Origin: Streptomyces sp. NBC_01283
GTDB taxonomy: Bacteria; Actinomycetota; Actinomycetes; Streptomycetales; Streptomycetaceae
Length of the DNA: 64,000 nucleotides
Reading direction: 5' to 3'
NCBI RefSeq assembly: GCF_041435335.1
Contig: NZ_CP108430.1
Coordinates: 7,529,001-7,593,000 of the forward strand
Part shown: positions 40,456 through 49,797 of the stretch, in pieces
Layout of the letters: each line of letters opens with the position of its first letter
Position numbering within the stretch: position 1 is the stretch's first letter
The notes under the pieces: model-generated
Seen by the model: only the letters and a program-made list of their open reading frames with translations
Told to the model about the DNA's origin: nothing
The model's database searches: none
Program-made: the position numbers and the translations under genes

Positions 40456-41753
40456 CCGCGGCACCTGTTTGGTACAGCACGGGTCACGAGGAAGACGCCT
40501 CGGACCTGGCCCTCGACCCCGTAGAGGCGGCCATCCGCGACATCGCCGCCGGGCGGCCGGTCGTGGTCGTCGACGACGAGGACCGCGAGAACGAGGGCGA
40601 CCTCGTCATCGCGGCCGAGAAGGCGACCCCCGAGATCATCGCCTTCATGATGAGCGAGTGCCGCGGCCTGATCTGCGCGCCCATGGAGGGCGACGAGCTG
40701 GACCGCCTCCAGCTCCCGCAGATGGTCGAGCACAACACCGAGTCGATGCGGACGGCCTTCACCGTCTCCGTCGACGCGAGCGGCGCGCACGGCGTCACCA
40801 CCGGCATCTCGGCCGCCGACCGCGCCACCACGCTCCAGATGCTCGCGTCGGGCACGTACGAGCCCACCGACTTCGTGCGCCCCGGCCACATCTTCCCGCT
40901 GCGCGCCAAGTCCGGCGGCGTCCTGGTCCGCAACGGCCACACCGAGGCCGCGGTCGACCTGGCCCGCCTCGCGGGCCTGCGCCCCGCCGGCGCGATCGTC
41001 GAGATCGCCGGCGAGGACGGCACGATGCTGCGCCTGCCGGAACTGATCCCGTTCGCCCGCAAGCACGGCCTGACGATCATCTCCATCGAGGACCTGATCG
41101 CCTACCGCAGCAGCTCCGAGCCCACGGTCCGCCGCGAGGCCGAGGTCCGCCTGCCCACCGCCTTCGGCGACTTCACGGCGTACGGCTACCGCTCCACCGT
41201 CGACGGCGTCGAGCACGTCGCCCTCGTCCACGGCGAGATCGGCGAGGGCGACGACGTCCTCGTCCGCCTCCACTCCGAGTGCCTGACCGGCGACGTCTTC
41301 CACTCCCTCCGCTGCGACTGCGGCCCCCAGCTGGAGGCGTCCATGCGGCGCATCACGGACGAGGGACGCGGCATCGTGGTCTACCTCCGCGGCCACGAGG
41401 GGCGCGGCATCGGCCTGGTCTCCAAGCTGCGCGCCTACGAGCTCCAGGAGCGCGGCAGCGACACCCTGGACGCCAACCTGGAACTCGGCCTGCCCGCCGA
41501 CGCCCGGGACTATGGCGCGGGCGCCCGGATCCTGGACGACCTCGGCGTCCGCAGCGTGCGCCTGATGACGAACAACCCCGACAAGACCGACGCGGTGATC
41601 CGGCACGGCCTGAAGGTCACCGGGCGCGAGCCCATGGCGGTCAAGGCGGGCGAGCACAACCTCCGGTACCTGCGCACCAAGCGGGACCGGATGGGCCACG
41701 ACCTGCCCTGGCTGGACACCGCCCCCGAGGTGTCCGCCTGTGGCAACCAGTAA
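40452..41753 (+). CDS. ribBA: Bifunctional DHBP synthase / GTP cyclohydrolase II
   Basis: The N-terminal half (to about residue 215) makes 3,4-dihydroxy-2-butanone 4-phosphate from ribulose 5-phosphate, and has [15 protein letters not shown] and [14 protein letters not shown]. The C-terminal half opens GTP; it carries the zinc site [20 protein letters not shown] and [12 protein letters not shown]. Length is 433 residues. Both halves look catalytically intact, unlike some streptomycete copies that have a dead half. The ATG overlaps the ribM stop. Confidence 0.96.
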   Translation: MTAAPVWYSTGHEEDASDLALDPVEAAIRDIAAGRPVVVVDDEDRENEGDLVIAAEKATPEIIAFMMSECRGLICAPMEGDELDRLQLPQMVEHNTESMRTAFTVSVDASGAHGVTTGISAADRATTLQMLASGTYEPTDFVRPGHIFPLRAKSGGVLVRNGHTEAAVDLARLAGLRPAGAIVEIAGEDGTMLRLPELIPFARKHGLTIISIEDLIAYRSSSEPTVRREAEVRLPTAFGDFTAYGYRSTVDGVEHVALVHGEIGEGDDVLVRLHSECLTGDVFHSLRCDCGPQLEASMRRITDEGRGIVVYLRGHEGRGIGLVSKLRAYELQERGSDTLDANLELGLPADARDYGAGARILDDLGVRSVRLMTNNPDKTDAVIRHGLKVTGREPMAVKAGEHNLRYLRTKRDRMGHDLPWLDTAPEVSACGNQ

Positions 41754-41795
41754 GTACCGGCATACGAGAACCCCCCCGAGAACCAGGAGAAGCGC

Positions 41796-42281
41796 GTGAG
41801 TGGCAAGGGTGCACCCGAACTGAGCGTGAAGAACTGCGGAGACCTGCGGGTCGCGGTGATCGCGGCCCAGTGGCACGAGAAGGTCATGGACGGTCTCGTC
41901 GACGGCGCGCTGCGCGCCCTGCACGAGCTCGGCATCGACGAGCCGACCGTCCTGCGCGTGCCCGGCAGCTTCGAGCTGCCGGTCGTCGCCAAGGTCCTCG
42001 CGGGCCGTGGCTACGACGCGATCGTGGCGCTCGGCGTCGTCATCCGCGGCGGAACCCCGCACTTCGAGTACGTGTGCCAGGGCGTCACCCAGGGCCTGAC
42101 CCAGGTCACGGTGGACACCGGCGTGCCCATCGGCTTCGGCGTCCTCACCTGCGACACCGAGGAGCAGGCCCTGGACAGGGCGGGCATCGAGGGCTCCCGC
42201 GAGGACAAGGGCCACGAAGCGGTCACGGCGGCCGTGGCCACCGCGACCACGCTGCGTACGATCTCCGAACCCTGGCGGTGA
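41796..42281 (+). CDS. ribH: 6,7-dimethyl-8-ribityllumazine synthase
   Basis: Condenses the RibD product with dihydroxybutanone phosphate. The 161-residue protein has [48 protein letters not shown] (with the catalytic His of the family at PHFEYV) and [17 protein letters not shown]. The GTG at 41796 follows AGGAGAAGC, 43 bases after ribBA. It is the last gene of the riboflavin unit. Confidence 0.97.
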   Translation: MSGKGAPELSVKNCGDLRVAVIAAQWHEKVMDGLVDGALRALHELGIDEPTVLRVPGSFELPVVAKVLAGRGYDAIVALGVVIRGGTPHFEYVCQGVTQGLTQVTVDTGVPIGFGVLTCDTEEQALDRAGIEGSREDKGHEAVTAAVATATTLRTISEPWR

Positions 42282-42316
42282 GCGGGGCCGAGGAGCCGCG
42301 TAAAGTAAGCGACATC

Positions 42317-42589
42317 ATGTCCAAGAAGACTTTCGAGGAGCTCTTCACCGAGCTCCAGCACAAGGCCGCCAACGGCGACCCCGCCACGTCGCGCACCGCC
42401 GAGCTGGTCGACAAGGGCGTCCATGCCATCGGCAAGAAGGTCGTCGAGGAGGCCGCCGAAGTCTGGATGGCCGCCGAGCACGAGGGCAAGGAAGCCACGG
42501 CCGAGGAGATCTCCCAGCTCCTCTACCACGTGCAGGTGATGATGGTCGCCCGCGGCATCTCCCTCGACGACGTGTACGCCCACCTCTGA
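42317..42589 (+). CDS. hisE: Phosphoribosyl-ATP pyrophosphatase
   Basis: Hydrolyses PR-ATP to PR-AMP, the second step of histidine synthesis. The 90-residue protein is a MazG-like all-alpha enzyme with [18 protein letters not shown] as the metal-binding helix, and [12 protein letters not shown]. There is no ribosome-binding site in front of the ATG. Instead, TAAAGT at 42301-42306 resembles a -10 box only ten bases away, so the mRNA may be nearly leaderless. hisG follows after 52 bases. Confidence 0.96.
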   Translation: MSKKTFEELFTELQHKAANGDPATSRTAELVDKGVHAIGKKVVEEAAEVWMAAEHEGKEATAEEISQLLYHVQVMMVARGISLDDVYAHL

Positions 42590-42641
42590 GCCGTACACCC
42601 CGCAGTCCCCAACTCCCTTCAACGCAAAGGAATCCGTCCTC

Positions 42642-43490
42642 ATGCTGCGCATCGCCGTCCCCAACAAGGGTTCACTGTCCGGACCTGCGTCGGCGATGCT
42701 CCATGAGGCCGGATACCAGCAGCGCAAGGAGTCCAAGGAACTCGTCCTGGTCGACCCGGACAACGAGGTCGAGTTCTTCTACCTCCGGCCCAAGGACATC
42801 GCGATCTATGTCTCGGCCGGCAAGCTCGACATCGGCATCACCGGTCAGGACCTCCTGATCGACTCCGGCGCGAACGCCGAGACGATCCTGCCGCTCGGCT
42901 TCGCTCGCTCCACCTTCCGCTTCGCCGCGAAGCCGGGCACGGCGAACACCATCGCGGACCTCGCGGGCAAGACCGTCGCGACCTCGTACGAGGGCATCGT
43001 CGCGAAGCACCTCGCGGACAGCGGCATCGACGCCTCCGTCGTCCACCTGGACGGCGCCGTCGAGACCGCCATCGAGCTGGGCGTCGCCCAGGTCATCGCG
43101 GACGTCGTGGAGACCGGCACCTCGCTGCGCAACGCGGGCCTCGAAGTGTTCGGCGAGCCGATCATGAGGTCCGAGGCGGTCGTCATCCGGCGCACCGGCG
43201 CCGAGAGCGACGACCCCAAGGTGCAGCAGTTCCTGCGCCGCCTGCAGGGCGTCCTGGTCGCCCGCGCGTACGTGATGATGGACTACGACTGCCGGGCCGA
43301 GCACCTGGAGCAGGCCGTGGCCCTCACCCCGGGCCTCGAATCGCCGACGATCTCGCCCCTGCACAACGAGGGCTGGGTCGCCGTCCGCTCCATGGTCCCG
43401 GCCAAGGAAGCACAGCGGATCATGGACGACCTGTACGCCATCGGGGCGCGGGCCATCCTGACCACGGCCATCCACGCCTGCCGCCTCTGA
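42642..43490 (+). CDS. hisG: ATP phosphoribosyltransferase, long form
   Basis: Joins ATP and PRPP, the first committed step of histidine synthesis. The 282 residues include the C-terminal ACT-like domain (from about residue 210, VLVARAYVMMDYDC) that gives histidine feedback inhibition, so no HisZ is needed. Catalytic-core signatures are LRIAVPNKGSLSGPA, DIGITGQDLL and the PRPP loop AQVIADVVETGTSLRNAGL. AAAGGAATCC precedes the ATG. Confidence 0.97.
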   Translation: MLRIAVPNKGSLSGPASAMLHEAGYQQRKESKELVLVDPDNEVEFFYLRPKDIAIYVSAGKLDIGITGQDLLIDSGANAETILPLGFARSTFRFAAKPGTANTIADLAGKTVATSYEGIVAKHLADSGIDASVVHLDGAVETAIELGVAQVIADVVETGTSLRNAGLEVFGEPIMRSEAVVIRRTGAESDDPKVQQFLRRLQGVLVARAYVMMDYDCRAEHLEQAVALTPGLESPTISPLHNEGWVAVRSMVPAKEAQRIMDDLYAIGARAILTTAIHACRL

Positions 43491-43511
43491 TCGGGCAGGA
43501 GATCCCGCCTC

Positions 43512-43949
43512 ATGTCCGAGCTTCCCGCCCTGCCCGTCACCTTCCGGCCGAGCCGGACCCGGGTCGTCCTGCTCTCCGCGGGTGCCGCGATCTTCGTGGT
43601 CCTCACGGTGATCTCCCTGCTCATCCCGGGGCTCAGCCCGGGGGAGCGGATCAGCTTCATCTTCACCGGCGCGCTGCTCTTCGGTGTGCTGATGCTCCTG
43701 AGCAGGCCCAAGGTCGTCGCCGACGAGTCCGGCGTGACCGTCGTCAACATCGCCACCAGCAGGCACCTGGCCTGGGCCGAGATCGTTCAGGTCAACCTGC
43801 GTCCCGGCGACCCGTGGGTGTTCCTCAACCTCAGTGACGGCACCAGCCTCCCCGCGATGGGCATCCAGCCGGGCATCGCCAAGCAGCGGGCCATCAGCGA
43901 CGCCCGCGCGCTGCGTGCCCTCGCCGACGCCCACACCCCGCAGGGCTGA
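43512..43949 (+). CDS. Membrane protein with PH-like domain
   Basis: A 145-residue protein. Two hydrophobic helices at residues ~17-38 and ~48-63 (VVLLSAGAAIFVVLTVISLL, ISFIFTGALLFGVLMLL) are followed by a beta-rich PH-like/YdbS-type domain (VVADESGVTVVNIATSRHLAWAEIVQVNL). The start is 22 bases after hisG, so it is co-transcribed. Homologues often stand in this place in Streptomyces; function unknown. Confidence 0.85.
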   Translation: MSELPALPVTFRPSRTRVVLLSAGAAIFVVLTVISLLIPGLSPGERISFIFTGALLFGVLMLLSRPKVVADESGVTVVNIATSRHLAWAEIVQVNLRPGDPWVFLNLSDGTSLPAMGIQPGIAKQRAISDARALRALADAHTPQG

Positions 43950-43979
43950 CGCTTCGGGCCGGGTCTTGATTAATCTGGT

Positions 43980-44085
43980 GGCGGGGCACGCATGGTGTGC
44001 CGCCCCGCCCCTGACGGGCCCGCCCGGTCCACAGGGGCTCCTGCTATCCGAGGAGTGACTCCCTCCGGCGATGGACGGTTCGTCC
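43980..44085 (+). promoter_or_regulatory. Terminator hairpin and structured leader before the CNNM pair
   Basis: GGCGGGGC (43980-43987) pairs with GCCCCGCC (44002-44009), 30 bases after the preceding stop, and is a likely terminator. Downstream, CTCCT (44038-44042) pairs with AGGAG (44051-44055), which can instead pair with CTCC (44059-44062). A small GGACG/CGTCC hairpin (44073-44085) follows. The CNNM ATG is at 44148. I do not recognise a known riboswitch. Confidence 0.45.
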
Positions 44086-44147
44086 TGTAGTACATGCGCC
44101 GCCCCCTCCCGACATACCGGGACCGGACACTCCGGGGAGGCGGCGGC

Positions 44148-45527
44148 ATGACGACTTCCCTGCTGCTTCTCGGGGCGGCATTCCTGCTGATCCTGGCCAA
44201 CGGCTTCTTCGTGGCCGCCGAGTTCGGGCTCGTCACCGTGGAGCGCCCGGACGCCGAGAAGGCCGCCGCCGAAGGCGACCGACGGGCCCGTACGGTCGTC
44301 GACGCCCTCAAGGAGCTGTCCTTCCAGCTCTCCGGCACCCAGCTCGGCATCACCATCACCTCGCTCGTCGTCGGCATGCTCGCCGAACCGGCCCTCGCGC
44401 ATCTGCTCGCGGGCCCCTTCACGGCGACCGGCCTCCCGGAAGGCGCCGTACCGGGCGTCTCCGTGGTCGTCGGCATGCTCCTGGCGTCCGCCGTGCAGAT
44501 GGTGATCGGCGAGCTGGTCCCGAAGAACTGGGCGGTGTCCAAGCCGCTCCAGGTCGCGCGGTTCGTCGCGGGCCCCCAGCACGTCTTCTCGCGCCTCTTC
44601 AGGCCCGTGATCTCCCTCCTGAACACCACCGCCAACCGGCTCGTACGGCTGCTCGGCGTCGAGCCCGCCGACGAGCTGGCCTCGGCCCGCACCCCCGGTG
44701 AACTGGTCTCCCTCGCCCGGCACTCGGCGCAGGCCGGCACCCTCGAACAGGACACGGCGGACCTGTTCGTCCGCACGCTGTCCCTCGGTGAGCTGACCGC
44801 GCAGCACGTCATGACCCCGCGCGTGAAGGTCAGCGCGCTGCAGACGTCGGCCACCGCCGAGGACGTGGTGAACCTGACCCGCGCCACCGGGCTCTCGCGT
44901 TTCCCCGTGTACCGCGAGCGCATCGACGAGATCGTCGGCATGGTGCACCTCAAGGACGCCCTCGCGGTCCCGGCCCACGAGCGCCTGCGGGCACCCGTGA
45001 GCCGGATCGCGCAGGCGCCGCTCCTGGTCCCGGAGACGCTGCCCGTGCAGCAGCTCCTGGAGCAGCTGCGCAGCCAGCAGCCGATAGCCGTCGTCGTCGA
45101 CGAGTACGGCGGCACGGCCGGCGTGGTCACCCTGGAGGACATCGTCGAGGAGCTCGTCGGCGAGGTCAGGGACGAGCACGACCTGCTCGACCTGCCCGAG
45201 ATCGCCGTGGCACCGGCCGAGGACGGCCGCCCCGCCTGGGACGCCGACGGCGGCTGCCGCGTCGACACGCTCCAGCGCATAGGACTCGACGTCCCCGAGG
45301 GGCCGTACGAGACCGTGGCCGGGCTCGTCGCCGACCTGCTCGGCCGCATCCCCGCCCCGGGCGACCGTGCCGAGCTGCCGGGCTGGCGGCTCGCGGTGCG
45401 GCAGGTGGACCACTACCGCGCCGAGCGCGTACGCCTCGTACGGGCCCCAGAGGACCCAGAGGACACAGCAGCCACTGACGGCCCTGAAGCCACAGAGACC
45501 ATGACCGTGGCGGAGGCCGCCCGATGA
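44148..45527 (+). CDS. CNNM/HlyC-CorC family membrane protein with CBS pair (first copy)
   Basis: A 459-residue protein. The N-terminal CNNM (DUF21) domain of about 190 residues begins with a long helix, FLLILANGFFVAAEFGLVTV. The CBS pair comes next (MTPRVKVSALQTSATAEDVV, RFPVYRERIDEIVGMVHLKD, VVVDEYGGTAGVVTLEDIVEELVG). The C-terminal CorC/HlyC domain ends before a Glu/Thr-rich tail. Family members are linked to magnesium or cobalt efflux; the old hemolysin label is not supported. The ATG at 44148 has GGGGAGG upstream. Its stop overlaps the second copy. Confidence 0.92.
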   Translation: MTTSLLLLGAAFLLILANGFFVAAEFGLVTVERPDAEKAAAEGDRRARTVVDALKELSFQLSGTQLGITITSLVVGMLAEPALAHLLAGPFTATGLPEGAVPGVSVVVGMLLASAVQMVIGELVPKNWAVSKPLQVARFVAGPQHVFSRLFRPVISLLNTTANRLVRLLGVEPADELASARTPGELVSLARHSAQAGTLEQDTADLFVRTLSLGELTAQHVMTPRVKVSALQTSATAEDVVNLTRATGLSRFPVYRERIDEIVGMVHLKDALAVPAHERLRAPVSRIAQAPLLVPETLPVQQLLEQLRSQQPIAVVVDEYGGTAGVVTLEDIVEELVGEVRDEHDLLDLPEIAVAPAEDGRPAWDADGGCRVDTLQRIGLDVPEGPYETVAGLVADLLGRIPAPGDRAELPGWRLAVRQVDHYRAERVRLVRAPEDPEDTAATDGPEATETMTVAEAAR

Positions 45528-46612
45528 GCATGCTCCAACTCCTGTTCGCCCTTCTTCTCGTCCTCGCCAACGGCTTCTTCGTGGGGGCCGAGTTCGCGCT
45601 CGTCTCCGTGCGCCGCAGCCAGATCGAGCCGCTGGACGGCAAGCGGGCCCGCCAGGTCCTCTACGGCCTGGAGCACCTGCCGCAGATGATGGCGGCCGCC
45701 CAGTTCGGCATCACGATGTGCTCGTTGACGCTCGGCGCGGTCGCCGAGCCCACCGTCGCGCACCTCCTGGAGCCCGTCTTCGAGGCGGCGCACATCCCCG
45801 AGGGGGCGATCCACCCGCTCGGATACGCCATCGCGCTCGCCGTGGTCGTCTTCCTCCACCTCGTCGTCGGCGAGATGGTCCCGAAGAACCTGGCGATGGC
45901 CGCCCCGGAGAAGACCGCGCTCTGGTTCAGCCCCGGTCTCGTCGCCTTCGCCCGCCTCTGCCGCCCGGTCACGGTGGCACTCGGGGCGTGCGCGCGGCTC
46001 GTCCTGAAGCTCTTCGGGGTCGAGCCCAAGGACGAGGTCGAGGCCGTCTTCACCAGCGAGCAGCTCAACCGGCTCGTCGGCGACTCGGGCCAGGCCGGAC
46101 TGCTCGAACCCGAGGAGCAGGAGCGCCTGGAGGACGCCCTGGAGCTGGGCTCGCGCCCGGTGACGGACGTCCTGCTCGACCGGGCCTCACTGGTGACCGT
46201 GGGCGCCGGGGTCACGCCGGCCCAGGTCATCGAGCTCACCGGGCGCACCGGCTACTCCCGCTTCCCGGTCTGCGCGGAGAACGGCGCCTTCATGGGCTAC
46301 CTCCACGTGAAGGACGTACTCGATCTCACCGAGGGAGCCGGGACGGACCGCGCGGTGCCGCAGCAGGTCTGGCGCCCGATGACGACGCTGCGCGCCGAAC
46401 TCCCGCTGGACGACGCCCTGACGGTGATGCGCCGCGCCGCGACGCACCTGGCGCAGGTCGCCGACGCCTCGGGCAAGGTGCTCGGCCTGGTCGCCCTGGA
46501 GGACGTACTGGAGCTCCTGGTCGGCGAGGTCCGTGACCCCGCGCACCGGGTCGCCGTGCCCCGCAGGCCCCAGGAGACGGCCCGGGCGGCGAAGGACGGC
46601 GCCCTGGTGTGA
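45524..46612 (+). CDS. CNNM/CBS family membrane protein (second copy)
   Basis: A 362-residue partner of the preceding gene, starting in an ATGA overlap. The CNNM domain starts LLFALLLVLANGFFVGAEFALVSVRRS. The CBS pair shows GYSRFPVCAENGAFMGYLHVKDVL (split) and LGLVALEDVLELLVGEVRD. It lacks the C-terminal CorC/HlyC domain and is about 100 residues shorter than the first copy. The two could form a heteromeric transporter. Related pairs in the same order are common in actinobacteria. Confidence 0.92.
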   Translation: MSMLQLLFALLLVLANGFFVGAEFALVSVRRSQIEPLDGKRARQVLYGLEHLPQMMAAAQFGITMCSLTLGAVAEPTVAHLLEPVFEAAHIPEGAIHPLGYAIALAVVVFLHLVVGEMVPKNLAMAAPEKTALWFSPGLVAFARLCRPVTVALGACARLVLKLFGVEPKDEVEAVFTSEQLNRLVGDSGQAGLLEPEEQERLEDALELGSRPVTDVLLDRASLVTVGAGVTPAQVIELTGRTGYSRFPVCAENGAFMGYLHVKDVLDLTEGAGTDRAVPQQVWRPMTTLRAELPLDDALTVMRRAATHLAQVADASGKVLGLVALEDVLELLVGEVRDPAHRVAVPRRPQETARAAKDGALV

Positions 46613-46644
46613 CCCGGCGGGGCGAGGGCCGCGGGCCCCGGGTG

Positions 46645-48516
46645 TCAGATACCCGGCGGGTTCTGCGGCCCTCGCCCCGAGAGCACCTCTCCGTACGCCT
46701 GCATCAGGTCCGGCAGCCGCAGGGTCGACAGGTCGTCGCGGTTCGGCTGGCCGGGATAGCCGGAGAGCCGCAGGTCACGGTAGGCGCAGCTCTTCTCGTA
46801 GAGGGTGCGCAGGAAGCGGCCGTTGCCGAGCTCGTCGATCCAGGACTGGTCGACGACGTGCCCGCTGATGGAGCGCAGCTCGTCGAGCGCCTCCTCGTCC
46901 CAGACGTCGCCGTTGTCGGCGGCCAGGACCTCTCCGATGGAGGTGAGCTCCAGGGGGCGGTACGAGGGGAAGTCCACGCGGGTCGTGAAGCGGGACGAAA
47001 GGCCGGGGTTGGCGGCGAGGAGGCGGTCCATGCCCTCGGGGTAGCCCGCGAGGATCACGACCAGGTGGTCGCGGTTGTCCTCGGCGCGCTTGAGCAGGAC
47101 CTGGAGGGCCTCGTCGCCGTACGCGTCGCCCTTGCCGTACCCCGTGTTGGACAGGGAGTACGCCTCGTCCACGAAGAGGACGCCGCCGATCGCCGAGTCG
47201 ATCAGTTCGTTGGCCTTCACGGCGGTCTGGCCCAGATATTCGCCGACCAGGTCGGCCCGCTGCGCCTCCACCAGGTGGTCGCCGCCGAGCAGGCCGAGCG
47301 CATAGAACGCGCGCCCCAGGATGCGCGCCACGGTGGTCTTGCCGGTGCCAGAGGGGCCGGAGAAAACGAAGTGTCGTTTCGGCGGCTGCACGGGCAGCCC
47401 CTGCGCGGCACGCAGGCGCGCCATGTTCAACTGCGCGGAGAGGGCCTTGACCTGCCGCTTGACCGGTTCGAGGCCGACCATCCCCTCCAGTTCGGCGAGC
47501 GCGGCCTCCAGGAGGGCGGGGTCGGTCGGCCCCGGCGGCAGCTGCGGCAGTCCCGGCTGGATGGGGATCACGGCCTTCTCGCGCACCGAGTCGGTCTCGG
47601 AGGGGCCGCCGGTGGACGGCAGCTCCGGCTCGGTGACCTTCAGGTCGCGGCCCTCCGTGCCGAAGAGCGGATCGATCCCGTCGGGGCCGTCCATCGCGTC
47701 CTGCCCGAAGCCGGCCAGGGCGATCGCCGCCAGGTCGGTGACCTCGTCGTACCCGTCGCCCTCGGAGATCGCCGCCAGCCGCGCGGAGGTGTCCATGAAG
47801 GAGGGGTCCACCCGGTGCACCGCGCGGTAGAGGGGCAGGGCCGCCGCGGAACGGCCCGTGCCCTCGTGCGCGCGGGCCAGCCAGTAGCGCAGCTCCTTGC
47901 GCTGCGGCTGCTCGCTGCGGCACCGCATCAGGGCGGAGGACAGGAGCGGCTCGGCCTGGCCGTACATCTCCAGGCGTACGCGGGCCATGCCTCCGAAGAG
48001 ACCCGCCTCGATGCCCAGCATCGCGTCGTCGATCAGTGAGTCCGTGTGCCGGACCAACTGTTCCCAGTCCTTGACCAGATAGGACCGGCAGGCGTGCAGG
48101 AACCGCACCTGCGGATCCGCGTCGACCGGCGGCAGCCCCGCCAACGCCCGGTCGAGCTCCGGGACATGACGGCCGTCGAGCCAGTGCGAGGCGTGCGCGA
48201 GCAGCAGGTCGCGCGTGCTCTCCAGGACCGGCTGCACCCACCAGCCGAGCCAGTACCAGGAATTGAGCGTGCGCCCGTGCCGGGTGCGCTGTTCCCCGAA
48301 CCTGTCCCGGTGCTGGAACATCCGCAGGAGCGCCGTCGTCGTGTCGATGCGCAGCGCGTGCAGTCCAAGCCAGCCGTCGGCCATCCCCGGATCCATCCGG
48401 ACCGCGGCCCGGAACTCCTCCTCCGCCTGCGGATAGGCGCCCATCGTGTAGGCGTCGACGCCCCTCAGCCAGGCGAGGTCGGCCGGGGCGGGTGAGCCCA
48501 CCGCGTCGAAGTCCAT
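46645..48516 (-). CDS. EccA/CbbX-type AAA+ ATPase with TPR domain
   Basis: A 623-residue cytoplasmic ATPase. Residues 1-~290 are TPR-like helices (LRGVDAYTMGAYPQAEEEFRAAVRMDP). A Pro-rich linker follows, then the CbxX/CfqX-class AAA domain: Walker A GPSGTGKTTVARIL at about residues 384-396, Walker B VLFVDEAYSL near 447, and the sensor region LAGYPEGMDRLLAANPGLSSRF. The order TPR then AAA is that of EccA, the cytosolic ATPase of ESX type VII secretion. No EccB-E, MycP or EccC gene lies within the window; a WXG100-like gene is 5.9 kb away. The ATG at 48516 is supported by the domain start. Confidence 0.88.
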   Translation of the reverse strand: MDFDAVGSPAPADLAWLRGVDAYTMGAYPQAEEEFRAAVRMDPGMADGWLGLHALRIDTTTALLRMFQHRDRFGEQRTRHGRTLNSWYWLGWWVQPVLESTRDLLLAHASHWLDGRHVPELDRALAGLPPVDADPQVRFLHACRSYLVKDWEQLVRHTDSLIDDAMLGIEAGLFGGMARVRLEMYGQAEPLLSSALMRCRSEQPQRKELRYWLARAHEGTGRSAAALPLYRAVHRVDPSFMDTSARLAAISEGDGYDEVTDLAAIALAGFGQDAMDGPDGIDPLFGTEGRDLKVTEPELPSTGGPSETDSVREKAVIPIQPGLPQLPPGPTDPALLEAALAELEGMVGLEPVKRQVKALSAQLNMARLRAAQGLPVQPPKRHFVFSGPSGTGKTTVARILGRAFYALGLLGGDHLVEAQRADLVGEYLGQTAVKANELIDSAIGGVLFVDEAYSLSNTGYGKGDAYGDEALQVLLKRAEDNRDHLVVILAGYPEGMDRLLAANPGLSSRFTTRVDFPSYRPLELTSIGEVLAADNGDVWDEEALDELRSISGHVVDQSWIDELGNGRFLRTLYEKSCAYRDLRLSGYPGQPNRDDLSTLRLPDLMQAYGEVLSGRGPQNPPGI

Positions 48517-48768
48517 CACGTCCCCCACAAACCGTGCCCCCGTTTGTGTACCGCCGGACCGGTGCCCGTCGGCAACTTCGCTGAACCGCCGTGCTGCGGA
48601 CGGACGTTGAAGCGGTGCGCCGAGCAGCCGTCCGTAAGTCGCACCGAAAGGCATCGTACCTGCGGGGGAGCACTCGGCCGTAGGGTGCCGCAGCGCCGGA
48701 TCGAGCAGGTGAAGGGGACGGCATCGTCACCCAGGGTGAGTGAATGACGGCTCGCAGCGTCCGAAATG

Positions 48769-48842
48769 CGAGGTCGGGAGGCAGAACGAAGCCCCCGATC
48801 ACGGGGGAACAACCGGGGGCTTCGCGTCTGCGGGCGACCTCG
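48769..48842. terminator. Three-tier 74-base hairpin
   Basis: Nested pairs are CGAGGTC/GACCTCG (48769-48775 with 48836-48842), GCAGA/TCTGC (48781-48785 with 48827-48831) and CGAAGCCCCCG/CGGGGGCTTCG (48787-48797 with 48814-48824). It lies 107 bases downstream of the kinase gene on the minus strand, in the 432-base gap before the AAA gene. It may be the kinase terminator or an independent small RNA. The gap also has a CGGACGG/CCGTCCG pair near 48595-48643, but no gene that I can support. Confidence 0.6.
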
Positions 48843-48948
48843 AAAGGCCGCACATTCAGAACGTAAGTCCTGTAAGGGCCCTCGGTCAAGCCGAGTTGAG
48901 GCACTCATGAAAACTGGCGCGAACTTCTGGGAGCGCTCTTTGCGAGGT

Positions 48949-49593
48949 TCAGCGGACCGCCGACGGTCCGTCACCCTGCGTGACGGTTTGGCTCTGCGCA
49001 GCCGCCCCATTGGGTCCCTGAAGCACCTCATAACCCTCACGCCACTGTCGCACCAAAGACTGGGCAAAGGGGCGCGAAGGGTCTTCCGCGAAGTGCCGGC
49101 GCTCCGCGGGTTCCCAGCCGTCCCAGAAGTCGCTCTGGACCGCACCGTCCCGGTGGCGCCCCCTGACCCAAGCCTCGCCCTGGGGCAGCTCCATCCACAG
49201 CAGCCGCGCCAGGAACGGGCGCAGCGCCCGGCGGCCCGCGCCCACCCCCTCGACGAGGACCACGGGCGCGGGCGGCAGGGTGCGGCACTGGGGGCCGAAC
49301 CGGCGCGCATGCCAGTCGTACGTCTCGTAGTGCGCGCTCTCGCCCCGTGAGAGCGGCACGATGACCTGCCGCCGCAGCCGCTCCGTCCAGTCGAACAGCG
49401 CGTCGTGGCTCGCGATGTCGTCGAGGCGCAGGACGGGCGCACCGCCCAGGGCGCCGGCGAGGCGGTCGGCGAAGGTCGACTTGCCGGAGCCCGCGTGCCC
49501 GTCGACCGCCACGAGGCGGACGGGGCCGCAGGAGGTCGGCAGGCGCCGCAGCTCCGCCGCGACGCGGGACAGGGGAGTGGCGTGTGCGGTCAT
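48949..49593 (-). CDS. Uridine kinase-like P-loop protein
   Basis: A 214-residue cytoplasmic protein. The P-loop DGHAGSGKST is at residues 31-40. LRLDDIASHDALFDWTERL corresponds to the lid/base region of uridine kinases, and VVLVEGVGAGRRALRPF to the Walker B strand. The C-terminal part has WEPAERRHFAED. Actinobacterial genomes carry several such proteins; whether it phosphorylates uridine is unproven. It diverges from the C39-like gene. Confidence 0.85.
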   Translation of the reverse strand: MTAHATPLSRVAAELRRLPTSCGPVRLVAVDGHAGSGKSTFADRLAGALGGAPVLRLDDIASHDALFDWTERLRRQVIVPLSRGESAHYETYDWHARRFGPQCRTLPPAPVVLVEGVGAGRRALRPFLARLLWMELPQGEAWVRGRHRDGAVQSDFWDGWEPAERRHFAEDPSRPFAQSLVRQWREGYEVLQGPNGAAAQSQTVTQGDGPSAVR

Positions 49594-49660
49594 CGCCTCA
49601 AGCGTACGGGTGCTCAATCCCCCGCTCCGCGCGCCGTCGCAGCTCACGCCAGTGGTCGAG

Positions 49661-49672
49661 GCCAATATTGGC
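49661..49672. promoter_or_regulatory. 12-bp palindrome between kinase and C39-like gene
   Basis: GCCAATATTGGC is a perfect palindrome in the 204-base divergent gap. A looser echo, CCATAGTTGG, lies 55 bases on. It is AT-rich for this genome and may be an operator. Confidence 0.4.
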
Positions 49673-49797
49673 GGACACGGTGGTGGTCGAAGCGCTGGCA
49701 GAAGTCGGCGTGGAGCGGCCATAGTTGGCCTACCGCCCTGCACCTGACCTGCCCCTTCCGGAACCCTCCGGAACCCACGTCGACTGGGGGTCCCGCC

